NCBI GenBank assembly: GCA_965372385.1
Contig: CBDVCD010000222.1
Location: forward strand, 1-6,145
Length of the DNA: 6,145 nucleotides
Origin: JASJBU01 sp965372385
Lineage (GTDB): Bacteria > Pseudomonadota > Gammaproteobacteria > Chromatiales > Chromatiaceae
Direction of reading: 5' to 3'
Part shown: positions 6,121 through 6,145 of the stretch, piece by piece
How the letters are laid out: each line of letters begins with the position of its first letter
Position numbering within the stretch: position 1 is the first letter of the stretch
Notes under the pieces: generated by a model
Told to the model about the DNA's origin: nothing
Database searches by the model: none
The model's input: the letters and a program-made list of their open reading frames with translations, nothing else
Program-made: the position numbers and the translations under genes

Positions 6121-6134
6121 TTGATAATTGTCAA
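6121..6134. promoter_or_regulatory. FNR/ANR-like palindrome
   Basis: TTGAT-AATT-GTCAA matches 9 of 10 consensus bases of the FNR/ANR box TTGAT-N4-ATCAA. On the minus strand it reads TTGAC-AATT-ATCAA, a form common for ANR-type sites. The symmetry extends to 16 bp (ATTGA...TCAAT). If it drives the small ORF to its left, class II spacing puts the -10 at CTCAAT (6098-6093, 3 of 6), the start near 6086 and a 26-nt leader. It could equally serve a gene beyond the right edge. Confidence 0.5.
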
Positions 6135-6145
6135 TCCGAGGGGAA

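Overview
This 6.1 kb window looks like a chromosomal segment of a free-living or host-associated gammaproteobacterium. Protein style, fairly GC-rich genes and A+T-richer intergenic DNA support this, but no marker gene fixes the genus. A secreted rhodanese and FNR/ANR-type sites would suit a facultative, sulfur-active lineage; that is an inference only.

Layout. The left and centre hold two large genes on the minus strand: a P2-type cation-transporting ATPase (2382-5081) and, 228 nt downstream of it, a membrane-anchored GGDEF-EAL cyclic-di-GMP protein (129-2153). The intergenic gap between them carries an FNR/ANR-like palindrome at exactly class II spacing from a -10-like hexamer, so the c-di-GMP gene probably has its own oxygen- or redox-responsive promoter. 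A 178-nt A+T-rich divergent region (5082-5259) separates the ATPase from a plus-strand gene for a small exported single-domain rhodanese (5260-5718).

The right end (5719-6145) holds no large gene. It contains a strong hairpin right after the rhodanese stop, a run of further inverted repeats that can pair in alternative ways, a hairpin between convergent transcripts, a probable 34-residue single-pass membrane protein on the minus strand (5956-6060), and upstream of that a second FNR/ANR-like box (6121-6134).

Function. The annotated genes are familiar families: ion homeostasis, c-di-GMP turnover and periplasmic sulfur transfer. They do not form one obvious operon. The least expected features are the paired FNR-type sites, one before the c-di-GMP gene and one before the unannotated small membrane ORF, which suggest a shared anaerobic or redox response. 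I see no mobile element, CRISPR array, tRNA or rRNA.
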